Of a DNA stretch of 64,000 bases, positions 54,265 to 63,880 are shown one piece after another. The DNA is from Gimibacter soli (lineage in GTDB: Bacteria; Pseudomonadota; Alphaproteobacteria; Sphingomonadales; Kordiimonadaceae). Under the pieces are notes generated by a model that was not told where the DNA came from, searched no databases, and was given only the letters and a program-made list of their open reading frames with translations. Position 1 is the stretch's first letter, and the number at the start of each line of letters is the position of its first letter. The stretch covers positions 3,096,001-3,160,000 of the forward strand of contig NZ_CP116805.1 of the NCBI RefSeq assembly GCF_028463845.1, given 5' to 3'. Position numbers and translations under genes: made by a program.

Positions 54265-55086
54265 ATGCCAATGACTTTCCGCACGCCGACGACCCTCAGC
54301 CTCCTGAAGGCCGCCTTCCGCGCTGCCCGCGCCCGCGCCATGCTGCTGTTCCTGCTGTCGCTGATGTGCGGGGCCGTTTCCGGGCTTCTTTATGCGCCCG
54401 CGTGGCCTGTGGTTTCGGACCTTTTCACCGTGATGGCCGACCAGACGATGCCTGACCCCGAACGCAGCGAACGCATGGCAGCGATTCTCGGCGACGGCTT
54501 CTTCACGGTCATCATCTGCCATATACTGGTGATGGCGGCAACGGCACAGCTGATCGCCCCGTGGGCGCGCGCTGTGGCGCCCGATGCCCCGGCGCCGCTT
54601 GGCCTCAGTTACGGCGACAGCGCCCGGCGCGGCTTCCGCCTTTTCGGCCATATGATCACGGGCGCGGGCGTCAGCCTTTCGCTGATCATCGTGCTGGTGA
54701 CCATCGCGCAGTTCATCCCGGCGGCCTTTGTGCAGCTGGTGATCGCTGTCCTGATGCTTGGCAGCGTCATGATGGTGGCGGCTATCGTCAATCTCGCGAA
54801 CGCGGCTGCGGCGCGCGACCGCACCGAGAGCTTCCTTTCCGCATGGCGGCGCGGGCGCCTGTTCGGCGGCCCCATCGTTTCAAGCTTCGCCTTCATCGCC
54901 GTTATGGTCACCTTCTGCAACATGACCATCGGCACGCTGATCGTGGCGCTGGCGCCCGCTGCCATCGAGCTGCCGGTATCGATGATCGTCGGCGGGGCCT
55001 TCATGTTCCTGATGACGGCCCTGCATGTGGCGGCCATGCATGAAGTGCCCGACTTTCACGACCTGATGCCGACCCGGCAGGTGTGA
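54265..55086 (+). CDS. Polytopic membrane protein of unknown function
   Basis: 273 aa with about six hydrophobic segments (for example AMLLFLLSLMCGAVSGLL, LSLIIVLVTIAQFI, LVIAVLMLGSVMMVAAIVNL, GGAFMFLMTALHVAAMH). No family recognised. ATG 54265 with AGAGAG upstream is preferred to earlier starts. Just upstream of recQ, whose ATG is two bases after its stop; co-transcription is likely. Confidence 0.7.
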   Translation: MPMTFRTPTTLSLLKAAFRAARARAMLLFLLSLMCGAVSGLLYAPAWPVVSDLFTVMADQTMPDPERSERMAAILGDGFFTVIICHILVMAATAQLIAPWARAVAPDAPAPLGLSYGDSARRGFRLFGHMITGAGVSLSLIIVLVTIAQFIPAAFVQLVIAVLMLGSVMMVAAIVNLANAAAARDRTESFLSAWRRGRLFGGPIVSSFAFIAVMVTFCNMTIGTLIVALAPAAIELPVSMIVGGAFMFLMTALHVAAMHEVPDFHDLMPTRQV

Positions 55087-55088
55087 CG

Positions 55089-56912
55089 ATGCCGGACACC
55101 GCTGCCGGCACCCGCCCCGACAAACACGAAATCCTCGCCTCCGTTTTCGGCTTTTCTGCCTTCCGGCGGGGTCAGGAAGATATTGTCGACCGGCTGACCG
55201 CGGGCGGCAAGCTGCTTGCCGTGATGCCGACGGGTGCCGGTAAAAGCCTGTGCTACCAGCTTGCCGGGATGCTTCGGGGCGGGATCACCATCGTTGTGTC
55301 GCCGCTCATTGCCCTGATGAATGATCAGGTGGCAGCGCTGACCGCCAATGGTGTGGCAGCCGAAGCGATCCATAGCGGCCGGGACTGGCAGACGAACGCC
55401 GATGCCTGGCGGCGCATCGCCGGCGGCCATTCGGGGTTCCTGTATCTGTCGCCCGAACGCCTGACAACGGACAGGATGCTGTCGGCCCTTGCCAAGCTAC
55501 CGGTCCGGCTGATCGTGATTGATGAAGCGCACTGCGTTTCGCAGTGGGGTCACGATTTTCGGCCTGAATATCTGACCCTTGGCACCTTGCGCGAGACCTT
55601 CCCGCAGGCTGCCATCGGTGCCTTCACGGCCACCGCTGATACGGTGACCCAAGGCGATATCGGCGACAAACTGTTCGGCGGCGACGGCGAGACTTTTACC
55701 TTCGGCTTCGACCGCCCGAACATCCATCTGGACGTGCGTGAAAAGGCCGGCGGCCCGGCGCAGCTTGTGAAGCTGGTGGGTGAACTCGCCGCCGGTGGCG
55801 CACAAGGCATTGTCTATTGCCTGTCGCGCAAGGGGGTGGAGGAAACTGCCGAACGGCTGAACGCTGCCGGCATCAAGGCCATTCCCTATCATGCCGGGAT
55901 GGATGCCCACACGCGGCATATTCACCAGAACCGTTTCCTGTCGGAACCTGATCTTGTCATGACCGCCACCATCGCCTTCGGCATGGGGATCGACAAGCCG
56001 GACGTGCGCTTCGTGGTGCATGCTGACCTGCCCGCCAATATGGAAGCCTATTATCAGGAAATCGGCCGCGCAGGGCGCGACGGCAACCCGGCCCGCGCCG
56101 TGATGCTATACGGCCTTGGCGATATCGGGCGCCGCCGCGCGATGATCGACAGCGGCAATGCGGGCGACGAACGCAAACGGGTGGAATGGCAGCGGCTGAA
56201 TGTGCTTCTGGGCTATGCCGAAGCCGTCACCTGCCGCCGCCAGATGATCCTTTCCTATTTCGGGGAAGCGTCCGAGCCCTGCGGCAACTGCGATGTGTGC
56301 GACAGCCCGCCGAGCGTATTCGATGGCACGCAGGAAGCCGAGATCGTCGCCGAGATGCTGATCGCCACGGATGAGCGCTACGGGCAGGCCCACCTTCTGG
56401 ATATCCTGATGGGGGCCGCAACCGCCAAGATCAAATCGGCAGGCCATCATGAACTGCCCGCCTTCGGCGCCGGGCGCCCGCGTGACCGCCACCAGTGGCA
56501 AAGTTACCTGCGCCAGATGCTGGCCGCTGGCTACCTGAGCCTTGACCTTGAAGGTTACGGCGCCCTGAAACTGACGAAACGCGGTCGCGCGATCCTTGCA
56601 GGCGGTGTCGAGGTGTCGTTGAAAGACAGCCTGCCGCGCCGGGCGACGCCCAAGATGAAATCGACCGCCACGCCGGTTGAACTGTCGGCAGGGGACGGCG
56701 AGCTTTATATGGCGCTGAAGGCCCTGCGCCGAGACCTGGCCGACGCCGCCGACGTACCGGCCTATGTGATTTTCGCCGACAAGACGCTGGCCGACATGGC
56801 CCGGCTGCGGCCTTCGACCCGCCGCGAACTGCTTGGCGTCAACGGCGTTGGCGAGAAGAAGGCCGACAAATATGGTGACGCCTTCCTCGACCTTATCCGG
56901 AGCAATGTCTGA
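55089..56912 (+). CDS. recQ: ATP-dependent DNA helicase RecQ
   Basis: 3'-5' helicase for recombination and repair, 607 aa, normal length. Seen: motif 0/I FRRGQEDIVDRL and MPTGAGKSLCYQ (46-57); DEAH in VIDEAHCVSQWGHDFRPEY; motif V/VI with FGMGIDKPDVRFVVH and YYQEIGRAGRDG; zinc cysteines CRRQMILSYFGE and CGNCDVCDSP; and a C-terminal HRDC domain (KALRRDLADAADVPAYVIFADKTL). ATG 55089 follows the membrane protein gene; cutC starts two bases after the stop. Confidence 0.97.
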   Translation: MPDTAAGTRPDKHEILASVFGFSAFRRGQEDIVDRLTAGGKLLAVMPTGAGKSLCYQLAGMLRGGITIVVSPLIALMNDQVAALTANGVAAEAIHSGRDWQTNADAWRRIAGGHSGFLYLSPERLTTDRMLSALAKLPVRLIVIDEAHCVSQWGHDFRPEYLTLGTLRETFPQAAIGAFTATADTVTQGDIGDKLFGGDGETFTFGFDRPNIHLDVREKAGGPAQLVKLVGELAAGGAQGIVYCLSRKGVEETAERLNAAGIKAIPYHAGMDAHTRHIHQNRFLSEPDLVMTATIAFGMGIDKPDVRFVVHADLPANMEAYYQEIGRAGRDGNPARAVMLYGLGDIGRRRAMIDSGNAGDERKRVEWQRLNVLLGYAEAVTCRRQMILSYFGEASEPCGNCDVCDSPPSVFDGTQEAEIVAEMLIATDERYGQAHLLDILMGAATAKIKSAGHHELPAFGAGRPRDRHQWQSYLRQMLAAGYLSLDLEGYGALKLTKRGRAILAGGVEVSLKDSLPRRATPKMKSTATPVELSAGDGELYMALKALRRDLADAADVPAYVIFADKTLADMARLRPSTRRELLGVNGVGEKKADKYGDAFLDLIRSNV

Positions 56913-56914
56913 TC

Positions 56915-57661
56915 ATGACCCGCCTGCCCACAATCGAAGTCTGTGTCGATACGATCGACGGCGCCTTCGCGGCCCTTGAAAACGGCGCCGACCGGATCGA
57001 GCTTTGCGCCGCGCTTGAAGCGGGCGGCCTGACGCCTACACCCGGTGCCATGGAAATGTGCCGGGGCCTGAAGGGCCAAGTTTACACCATGATCCGCCCG
57101 CGCGGCGGGGACTTCATCTATACGGCGGCCGAGCTTGACCAGATGAAGCGCGATATCGAAGCCACCCGCAAGGCCGGCCTCCATGGCGTCGTTTTCGGGG
57201 TTACCACAGCCACGGGGGCGGCGGACGTGAAGGCGATGGAAAGCCTGATCGCTGAATGCGAAGGGCTGGGCGTCACCCTGCACCGCGCCTTCGATGTGAT
57301 GCCGGACACAATGGAAGCGCTGGAGACCGCTATCGGACTGGGGTTCGAGCGTATCCTCACCTCGGGCGGTGCTTTCACTGCCATGGCAGGGATTGACCGT
57401 TTGACGGCAGTGGCGGCAGCGGCTGAAGGCCGCATCGCCATCATGCCGGGGGCGGGTGTGACCGCCGCGAATGTCGCGGCCTTTGCCCGCCTTCCGGGGG
57501 TCACCGATATTCACGCCTCCTGCAAGGCGGTGCAGGCGTCCGCCTATGGCCCCGATGTGCCCCTGATGGCCAAGGACGCGGGCTATGTCCGCAACATCAC
57601 CGACCCTGCCACCGTTCGCGCTTTCCGCACGGCGGTCGAAGCGGCCTGGGCTCAGGCGTAG
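56915..57661 (+). CDS. cutC: CutC family protein
   Basis: 248-aa TIM-barrel protein long named for copper homeostasis, though the function is disputed. Seen: IEVCVDTIDGAFAALENGADRIELCAALEAGGLTP; MIRPRGGDFIYT; GVVFGVTTATGAADV; LHRAFDVMPD; ILTSGGAFTAMAGID; IMPGAGVTAANV. The last 10 bp overlap the end of the convergent GST gene. Confidence 0.94.
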   Translation: MTRLPTIEVCVDTIDGAFAALENGADRIELCAALEAGGLTPTPGAMEMCRGLKGQVYTMIRPRGGDFIYTAAELDQMKRDIEATRKAGLHGVVFGVTTATGAADVKAMESLIAECEGLGVTLHRAFDVMPDTMEALETAIGLGFERILTSGGAFTAMAGIDRLTAVAAAAEGRIAIMPGAGVTAANVAAFARLPGVTDIHASCKAVQASAYGPDVPLMAKDAGYVRNITDPATVRAFRTAVEAAWAQA

Positions 57662-58296
57662 GCGTAAGGCCCGCCGTTTTCGAGCGCGCGACGGTAGGCA
57701 GGCCGCGCGTGGATGCGATCCAGAAAATCATGGGCACGCGGGCCGATGGAGCCGCGTGACGACGCGGCCTCGAGCGGGAAGCTCATCATGATATCGGCCG
57801 CACTGATTTCAGGCCCGGCAAACCAGCCGGTGCTATCCAGCGCCTTTTCCCAATAATCGGCATGCAGCCGGATTTCGGGGTCAATATAGCCTTTCATCGG
57901 GCCGCTGATCAGCTTGCGGGCAAGCGGGCGAATGAGCGCCGGGCTGCGGGTCGATACCATCGAGAAAATGAGCTTCATCACAAGGGGCGGCATCGCCGAA
58001 CCTTCGGCATAGTGCAGCCAGTAGGTGAGGTTTTCGGGGCTGTCGCCCTTCATCCGGTCGCCCGCGCGGCTATGCAGCAGATAGGCGATGATCGAGCCGG
58101 TTTCGGCAACCACCCGGTCACCATCCACCAGCACCGGCGCCTTTCCGAGCGGATGCACGGCGCGCAGGGCGGCGGGCGCCCGGTTGGTTTTCGCGTCACG
58201 AGCGTGATGGACGATCTCGTACGGTTCCTCCAGTTCCTCAAGCATCCAGAGGACACGCTGGGACCGGCTGTTGTTCAGGTGATGGACAGTGAGCAT
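57652..58296 (-). CDS. Glutathione S-transferase family protein
   Basis: 214 aa. Seen: LTVHHLNNSRSQRVLWMLEELEEPYEIVHH (thioredoxin-like domain with the GSH-site Ser/Asn), GKAPVLVDGDRVVAETGSIIAYLL, the cis-Pro region, then an all-alpha C-terminal domain. Conjugation or peroxide role unspecified. Start at 58296, with AAAGGA eight bases upstream. Shares strand with the next methyltransferase, 13 bp away. Confidence 0.9.
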   Translation of the reverse strand: MLTVHHLNNSRSQRVLWMLEELEEPYEIVHHARDAKTNRAPAALRAVHPLGKAPVLVDGDRVVAETGSIIAYLLHSRAGDRMKGDSPENLTYWLHYAEGSAMPPLVMKLIFSMVSTRSPALIRPLARKLISGPMKGYIDPEIRLHADYWEKALDSTGWFAGPEISAADIMMSFPLEAASSRGSIGPRAHDFLDRIHARPAYRRALENGGPYAYA

Positions 58297-58309
58297 CGGG
58301 GCGGTCCTT

Positions 58310-59065
58310 TCAAAGCCTCGTGGCGTGGATGGTGATATCCCAGAGGATGCGGCAGCGTTTTTCGGGTTCACCCCACGCGGCCTCAAGGGCGGTCACCAGT
58401 TCGGGGATCGGATCGTGCCCTTCGGACTTCCGGAAGGCCGCCGTTGACGACCAGCTGGCAGCATAGGCAGCCAGTTCCCGGGTTCCCCAGTGGCGTTCGA
58501 TCACCAGTTTCGGTGCTGTTATACGCTCGAACGGGAAGTCGAGATCAGCATATCCGTTGCGGCAATGGTCATGCTCCATCGGCCACCAGGGGCCGAGCGT
58601 GACATCCTGAAAATGCCGGAAGGCTTCATCCACCGCCGGGTCTTCGGGCGCATGGAGCGGCGCATAGGTCCAGACAGCCAGCACGCCGCCCGGCTTCAGC
58701 ACCCGGCGGGCTTCCCTGTAAAAGGCATCAAGATCAAACCAGTGCAAGGCCTGCGCGACAGTGACAAGGTCGCAGCACGCATCCTCAAGGCCGCTCGCTT
58801 CCGCCGGGGCCACCCGGTAGCTGATGTTCGGCGCCTGTTTCGCGGCTTCGATCTGTTTGGCGCTGGCGTCCGTCGCCACGACCTGTCCGAAATGGCGGGC
58901 AAGCGCCACAGCCGCCTGCCCGTTTCCCGTGGCGCAGTCCCACACGCGGTCATGCGCGCGGCACTGGGCGGCAAGCCATTCGAACAGGATATCCGGATAA
59001 TCCGGTCGTGCTTCGGCATAAGTGCCGGCAGAACCTGAGAAATGATCCTTGAAGCCGGCACTCAT
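58310..59065 (-). CDS. Class I SAM-dependent methyltransferase
   Basis: 251 aa. Seen: VWDCATGNGQAAVALARHFGQVVATDAS (motif I glycine loop), YRVAPAEASGLEDACCDLVTVAQALHWFD (motifs II/III), and RRVLKPGGVLAVW. This set fits the Methyltransf_11 group (UbiE/Trm9-like small-molecule methylases). Substrate unknown. Minus-strand between the ligase and GST genes. Confidence 0.9.
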   Translation of the reverse strand: MSAGFKDHFSGSAGTYAEARPDYPDILFEWLAAQCRAHDRVWDCATGNGQAAVALARHFGQVVATDASAKQIEAAKQAPNISYRVAPAEASGLEDACCDLVTVAQALHWFDLDAFYREARRVLKPGGVLAVWTYAPLHAPEDPAVDEAFRHFQDVTLGPWWPMEHDHCRNGYADLDFPFERITAPKLVIERHWGTRELAAYAASWSSTAAFRKSEGHDPIPELVTALEAAWGEPEKRCRILWDITIHATRL

Positions 59066-59077
59066 GCTGTTTCTCCC

Positions 59078-60703
59078 TCAAGCCGTTGGCAGCTTGTAAT
59101 CCTTGAACTGATCGCGAAGGTCCTTCTTCGAAATCTTGCCGGTGGCGGTGTGGGGAATGCTTTCAACCGTCACCACATCATCCGGCAGCCACCATTTGGC
59201 GCAGCGGGGTTCGAGGAATTCGAGCATATTGTCGCGGCTGACCGTCTTGCCTTCCTTCACCGTGATGATCATCAGCGGGCGTTCTTCCCACTTCGGATGG
59301 CGCACACCGATAACGGCGGCTTCGGTCACATCCGGATGCGCCACAGCCTCGTTTTCAAGATCGATCGAGCTGATCCATTCGCCGCCCGATTTGATCACGT
59401 CTTTAGAGCGGTCAGTGATCTGGATATAGCTCGCCGGGTCAAGGGCGGCCACGTCGCCAGTGTCGAACCAGCCGTCCTCATCGAGCGCGGTTTCGTCGGC
59501 GCGGTAATAGCTGTCGATCACCCACGGGCCGCGCGCCATCAGGCGGCCGGCGGTCTTGCCGTCGCGCGCCAGCATGTTGCCGTCGTCATCCTTGATGCAC
59601 AGCTCCACACCGATGGGCGGACGGCCCTGCTTGACCTGATAGTCGAGCTTGTCCTGCGCCGAAAGATCCATGATCGCGCCGTTTTCGGAACCGACGGAGC
59701 CAAGCGGGCTCATTTCCGTCATGCCCCAGGCATGGTTGACGCGCACGCCATAATCCTTCTGGAAGGTTTCGATCATCGAGCGCGGCACCGCCGAGCCACC
59801 GATGGTGACAAGCTCAAGCGGTTTCATATCCAGATTGTTCGCCTTGATATAGGCAAGCATGCCGTTCCAGATGGTCGGCACCGCCGCCGTCACCGTGATG
59901 CCCTCGTCCTTGATCAGCTTGTGCAGCGTTTCAGGATCATGGTGCGGGCCGTTGAGCACGAGCTTGGAGCCTGCCGCCGCCGTTGCATAAGGGATCGCCC
60001 ACGCGTTCGCATGGAACATCGGAACCACAGGGAGCACGGTCGAGGTTGCGCTGATCTTCAGCGTGTCGGTCGAAAGGCAGACAAGGGTATGCAGGAAGTT
60101 CGACCGGTGGCTATAAAGCACGCCCTTCGGGTGACCCGTCGTTCCGGATGTGTAACAAAGGCCGCACGCGGTGTTTTCATCAAGTTCCGGCCATTCGAAG
60201 GTGCCCGGCTCGGCGGCGAGCAGCGCTTCATAGGAATGCACGTTCGGCAGGCTCGTCTGCGGCATATGCTCGTGGCCGACCATGATGATGTAATGTTCGA
60301 TCGACTTCATCGTCGGCGCCAGCTTCTCGATGAGCGGCAGGAAGGTGATATCGAACATGAGGACCTTGTCCTCGGCATGATTGGCGATATAGACGATCTG
60401 CTCCGGGAAAAGCCGCGGGTTGATCGTATGGTTCACCGCCCCCATTCCCGAGGAGGCATACCAGGCTTCCACATGGCGGTTGGTGTTCCAGGCGAGCGTC
60501 GCCACGCGGTCACCTTGTTTCACGCCAAGCTTCGCGAGCGCCTCGGCGCACTGGCGCGAGCGACGGGCGATATCGCCCCAGGTCATCCGCACCTGCCCGC
60601 CTTCGGGCTGCATGCTGATCACCTCGCGTTCCGGGTGATTGATTTCCGCGTGTGTAAGAATTTTTGAGACCAGAAGCGGCCAGTTTTGCATAAGACCGAG
60701 CAT
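59078..60703 (-). CDS. Fatty-acid/acyl-CoA synthetase
   Basis: AMP-forming ligase of 541 aa. Seen: AMP-binding motif YTSGTTGHPKGVLYSHRS; NHAWGMTEMSPLG; GWFDTGDVAALD; KDVIKSGGEWISSIDLEN; and the C-terminal Lys motif TATGKISKKDLRDQF. Similar enzymes are annotated as long-chain or 3-methylmercaptopropionyl-CoA ligases (DmdB-like); chain preference is not deducible. First gene of the minus-strand set running to the GST. Confidence 0.93.
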   Translation of the reverse strand: MLGLMQNWPLLVSKILTHAEINHPEREVISMQPEGGQVRMTWGDIARRSRQCAEALAKLGVKQGDRVATLAWNTNRHVEAWYASSGMGAVNHTINPRLFPEQIVYIANHAEDKVLMFDITFLPLIEKLAPTMKSIEHYIIMVGHEHMPQTSLPNVHSYEALLAAEPGTFEWPELDENTACGLCYTSGTTGHPKGVLYSHRSNFLHTLVCLSTDTLKISATSTVLPVVPMFHANAWAIPYATAAAGSKLVLNGPHHDPETLHKLIKDEGITVTAAVPTIWNGMLAYIKANNLDMKPLELVTIGGSAVPRSMIETFQKDYGVRVNHAWGMTEMSPLGSVGSENGAIMDLSAQDKLDYQVKQGRPPIGVELCIKDDDGNMLARDGKTAGRLMARGPWVIDSYYRADETALDEDGWFDTGDVAALDPASYIQITDRSKDVIKSGGEWISSIDLENEAVAHPDVTEAAVIGVRHPKWEERPLMIITVKEGKTVSRDNMLEFLEPRCAKWWLPDDVVTVESIPHTATGKISKKDLRDQFKDYKLPTA

Positions 60704-60928
60704 CGCCAGTCATACCTCCCTTCGTGCATATTTTCCCCGACGAGATATTGAGATACAGGCCGTGGGCTTTCAAGAGAAAGCGACATGACAGAAACTTGAT
60801 TGCCCTAATCCTGCCACAGCGGCCTATTAGCCATGACTGACAGTTGCCCGGTGCGGGGAAAGAGCGTTATGCTCGCCACCGAAATCCGGGCACCGAAAGG
60901 TTCGGAACAGAATCGGGGGTATTCAAGC

Positions 60929-61531
60929 ATGTCAGGCACGTCACCTCGCTCGTGGCACCATCAGGGTCATTGGCTGGCCCTTCTGATGATCGGCTTCATC
61001 GCCGTCCTCGTCGCATCGATTGCAGCAGCGGCGCAATCGACCGATGAAAACACCTATGACGAAGCCACCATCGTTGAGAAAGGCTCCGCCTACCTCGGCG
61101 AAGGTGCCGAAGTGATGGCCAAGACACTTGAAGGCATCTTCAAGAAGAACGGTCGCCCGAACGCCTATATCGAAGGCTCGGAAGCAGGCGGCGGCCTGAT
61201 TGTCGGCCTCCGCTACGGCGACGGCATGCTCAATCACAAGATCGAAGGCCAGCGCAAGGTACACTGGACCGGTCCGTCAATCGGGCTGGATGCCGGTGCA
61301 GACGCCGTGAAGGTCTTCGCGCTTGTTTACGGCCTTTATGACACGCAGGAAATCTACCGCCGCATCAGCGCCATGGAAGGCAGTTTCTATTATGTCGGCG
61401 GCCTTGGCATCAGCATGTATGGCAACAAGGATTTCACCATCGCCATGGTGCGGGTCGGCGTGGGCCTCCGGGCGCAAGCCTCGCTCGGCTATCTCAACAT
61501 CACCGAAAAGCGTCGCTGGGTTCCGTTCTGA
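60929..61531 (+). CDS. EipA/DUF1134 envelope protein
   Basis: 200 aa, secreted to the periplasm by a signal peptide or anchor (LALLMIGFIAVLVASIAAAAQ). Seen: TYDEATIVEKGSAYLGEGAEVMAKTLEGIFKKNGRPNAYIEGSEAGGGL, and VHWTGPSIGLDAGADAVKVFALVYGL, the DUF1134 signature. In Brucella the family member EipA supports envelope integrity. ATG 60929 with GGGGG upstream is preferred to earlier starts that lack a signal. Ends at a terminator shared with the convergent Sel1 gene. Confidence 0.9.
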   Translation: MSGTSPRSWHHQGHWLALLMIGFIAVLVASIAAAAQSTDENTYDEATIVEKGSAYLGEGAEVMAKTLEGIFKKNGRPNAYIEGSEAGGGLIVGLRYGDGMLNHKIEGQRKVHWTGPSIGLDAGADAVKVFALVYGLYDTQEIYRRISAMEGSFYYVGGLGISMYGNKDFTIAMVRVGVGLRAQASLGYLNITEKRRWVPF

Positions 61532-61555
61532 GGCACCCCGAACGACACGTATAAG

Positions 61556-61587
61556 AAAAGGTCCGGCAGCGATGTCCGGGCCTTTTT
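61556..61587. terminator. Bidirectional rho-independent terminator
   Basis: AAAAGGTCCGG (61556-61566) pairs with CCGGGCCTTTT (61576-61586), with one T-G wobble, followed by T on the plus strand. The A-run at the left arm gives T residues on the minus strand, so it can serve both eipA and the Sel1 gene. Confidence 0.8.
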
Positions 61588-61600
61588 ATTTGTCTAACCG

Positions 61601-63385
61601 TCATTTCAGCGATTTGCCGTTTTTCCGGGCCCACGCCTCGGCGGCAGCCTTCCACTTTTCGTTTCCGAATGCGGCCCCTTTCATAAGGGTTACGGCTTCA
61701 TCCATATCCCGGGCATAGCCCTTGCCTTCGGCATACATGATGGCTTTTGCGTAGCAGACTTCCTGATAGCTGAAGCCCACATCCTTGCCGAAGTTCCAGC
61801 CTGCGCCAAAAGAGCTGAACCCAGAAAGATAGTCGGCTGCCTTGGTATAGTCCTGCCGAACATCTTTTCCGTAGTAATAGAGAAGCCCGAGCTTTGCGCG
61901 TGCCGTTGCATTCATTGCCTCTGCCGCCTCGGTATAAAGGCGAACTGCCAGCTCTACATCCTGCTTGAAAAGGGAAGTGCCTTCGAAAAAGACATCGGCA
62001 AGCTCCGTCTTGTATTGGGTAAGGTCCATTTCGGCGGACTCGCTACCCTTGACGAGCCATTCCTCGGCCTCACCGCGGTTCATGCCCTGCCCGTGAATGG
62101 CCAGATCGTATAGCTTGTCGTAGGCATAGGGGAAGTCGGCCGCCACTTCCTTCAGGCTGGCAATGCCCGCCTTCAAGTCCCGAGCACCACCGTGCCCTTC
62201 CACCTGCATGTAGCCAAGCAGATAGCGCGCAGCCTTTACCCCCGCGGCGTCCGCTGTGATGAAATAGGAACGGGCTTCGGCCATTTCCGTGGCACTACCT
62301 TTGCCATCGTCCCACAGGTAGGTCGCAAGGTCTGTGAGCGCATCTGCGTCACCACCTGCTGCTGCCTTTCGTGCCCATGCAATGGCCGCCGTACGGTCGG
62401 CGTCCTGCCCGAACCCGTTGAACAGATTGTTGGCGAGTGTGCTTTGTGCGCCCTTATGGCCTTGGCCGGCCGCACGTTCGAACCAGCCATTGGCCCGCGC
62501 CTGATCCTGATCGACATTGTCACCCTGCTCTTCGCGGGGATCGCCCAGCAATCCTGCAACAATTTCGTGCCGCTGAGCGTCCGCCTCATTCAGCACGATG
62601 CCGGCAGAGAACTGGGCATCTGCGTACCCGGCCTCTCCTGCTTTTTCAAACCAGCTCAGGGCCTTGGCCTGGTCACGGGCTGCATAGTCGCTATCGTAAT
62701 AGAAGATACCCGCCGCGAACATTTCCCTGGGCTCCGTCAGGGCTTCCAGCGCCTCGCGCGCCTCTTTACTGCCCTGCTCGGTGGCAAGAACATACCAGGC
62801 AATCCCCTGGTCCTTGTTCTCCTCGACTTCATGGCCGTAATAGTAATAGCGCCCGAGCATCCAGGACGCGGCGGCGAGATCGCCGTCAGAGGCCGTCACC
62901 AGATACTCGATCGCCTTCGCCGAATCCTTTTTGACACCTTCGACCGGGATGTCGCCCATATAGATGCCGGCCAACATATAGCTCGCCTCCGGCACTTTCA
63001 CGCCGTCAAGTCGCCAGAGATAGCCAAGCCCCCGCGGCAAATCGCGCAGCGCTTCGTCCTGCCCCAAGAGAATGGTCGCAGCTCCGTAATAGCCCTTCTC
63101 ATAGCCGAGACTTGCCGCCTTCTCGAACCAGGTGAGAGCGGCTTTCTTGTCCAGCGCCACTCCGGCACCGTTCAGATAGGCAGTGGCGAGCGTATAGGCA
63201 GCTTCACCGACGCCGGCGTCAGCGGCCTTACGATAAAGCTCCATTGCTTTCGTCATGTCGCCTGCCTTATGGGCAACGACCGCCTGATTATAGAATTCAT
63301 ATTTCGACTGTGCCGTTGCTGGCGCAGCCCAGAGGCTGACACCGAGCCCCGCCGTCAGAATGATCTTTGAAAACCGATTTTTCAT
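61601..63385 (-). CDS. Sel1-repeat protein
   Basis: About 594 aa, secreted (signal peptide ending APATAQSK). Seen: about a dozen Sel1-like TPR units with the pattern A..YY.G...V.....KA..W..KAA..G, for example EKAASLGYEKGYYGAATILLGQDEA and ARAKLGLLYYYGKDVRQDYTKAADYL. Probably a periplasmic interaction scaffold; partner unknown. Start at 63385, with GGGGGTATG upstream. Not linked to an obvious partner gene. Confidence 0.88.
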   Translation of the reverse strand: MKNRFSKIILTAGLGVSLWAAPATAQSKYEFYNQAVVAHKAGDMTKAMELYRKAADAGVGEAAYTLATAYLNGAGVALDKKAALTWFEKAASLGYEKGYYGAATILLGQDEALRDLPRGLGYLWRLDGVKVPEASYMLAGIYMGDIPVEGVKKDSAKAIEYLVTASDGDLAAASWMLGRYYYYGHEVEENKDQGIAWYVLATEQGSKEAREALEALTEPREMFAAGIFYYDSDYAARDQAKALSWFEKAGEAGYADAQFSAGIVLNEADAQRHEIVAGLLGDPREEQGDNVDQDQARANGWFERAAGQGHKGAQSTLANNLFNGFGQDADRTAAIAWARKAAAGGDADALTDLATYLWDDGKGSATEMAEARSYFITADAAGVKAARYLLGYMQVEGHGGARDLKAGIASLKEVAADFPYAYDKLYDLAIHGQGMNRGEAEEWLVKGSESAEMDLTQYKTELADVFFEGTSLFKQDVELAVRLYTEAAEAMNATARAKLGLLYYYGKDVRQDYTKAADYLSGFSSFGAGWNFGKDVGFSYQEVCYAKAIMYAEGKGYARDMDEAVTLMKGAAFGNEKWKAAAEAWARKNGKSLK

Positions 63386-63460
63386 GATTGCATACCCCCA
63401 AACTCGAACCGAAAACACGATTTGAGAACGGGTTTCATGTTTTTGTCAATCTACTGAAAT

Positions 63461-63880
63461 TCAACCGGTTTCAATACTGTATGAGACTGCAGCGAGACGA
63501 TGCGCGTCATTGTCATCGGCACGCCAGCAACCGGTTACCGTTTCCTCTCCGGTTACGGCAGTGATGAGCCATATCCAACCGGGCTCGACCGAGCGGGCAC
63601 GGTCTTCATCAGAAGGCTCAGGCCTGCCGTTTGGATGGCTGTGCCACACCCCCGCAATCGCCGGGCCGCCCTCGCGCGCTTCACGGTGCAGGCGCAGGAG
63701 AAGGGCGGGATCGATCTCGAAATTACGGGCGGGGTCGGCGTCGGTCACGTTGCGGCTTGGTACATAGCCGGCAATATGATCCCGTGTGCCCAACAGCATG
63801 GCGCAGGCTTCATGCGGGGCAGCCTCCAGGGCCAGCGCCTCCAGTGCATCCAGAAGCCCCGGCGCCAGCGTCACGCTCAT
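63461..63880 (-). CDS. M67 (JAMM/MPN) metallopeptidase
   Basis: 139 aa, JAB1/Mov34-type isopeptidase fold. Seen: Glu24 in PHEACAML, HSHPNGRPEPSDED giving His80, His82, Ser90 and Asp93 (the JAMM zinc set), and the WLITAV strand. Substrate unknown; some bacterial members act with small ubiquitin-like sulfur carriers, but none is visible here. Its ATG overlaps the stop of the gene upstream (ATGA), so the two are co-transcribed. Confidence 0.88.
   Translation of the reverse strand: MSVTLAPGLLDALEALALEAAPHEACAMLLGTRDHIAGYVPSRNVTDADPARNFEIDPALLLRLHREAREGGPAIAGVWHSHPNGRPEPSDEDRARSVEPGWIWLITAVTGEETVTGCWRADDNDAHRLAAVSYSIETG

Noticed and set aside
57652-57661. Ten-base convergent overlap of cutC and the GST gene
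   Set aside because: Short 3' overlaps of this kind are common in compact genomes and need no special explanation.
60774-60791. CTGTCAT half-site on the minus strand upstream of the acyl-CoA ligase gene
   Set aside because: The partner 7-mer (CTTTCTC) matches the Pho consensus at only four of seven positions and no -10 follows at the right distance.
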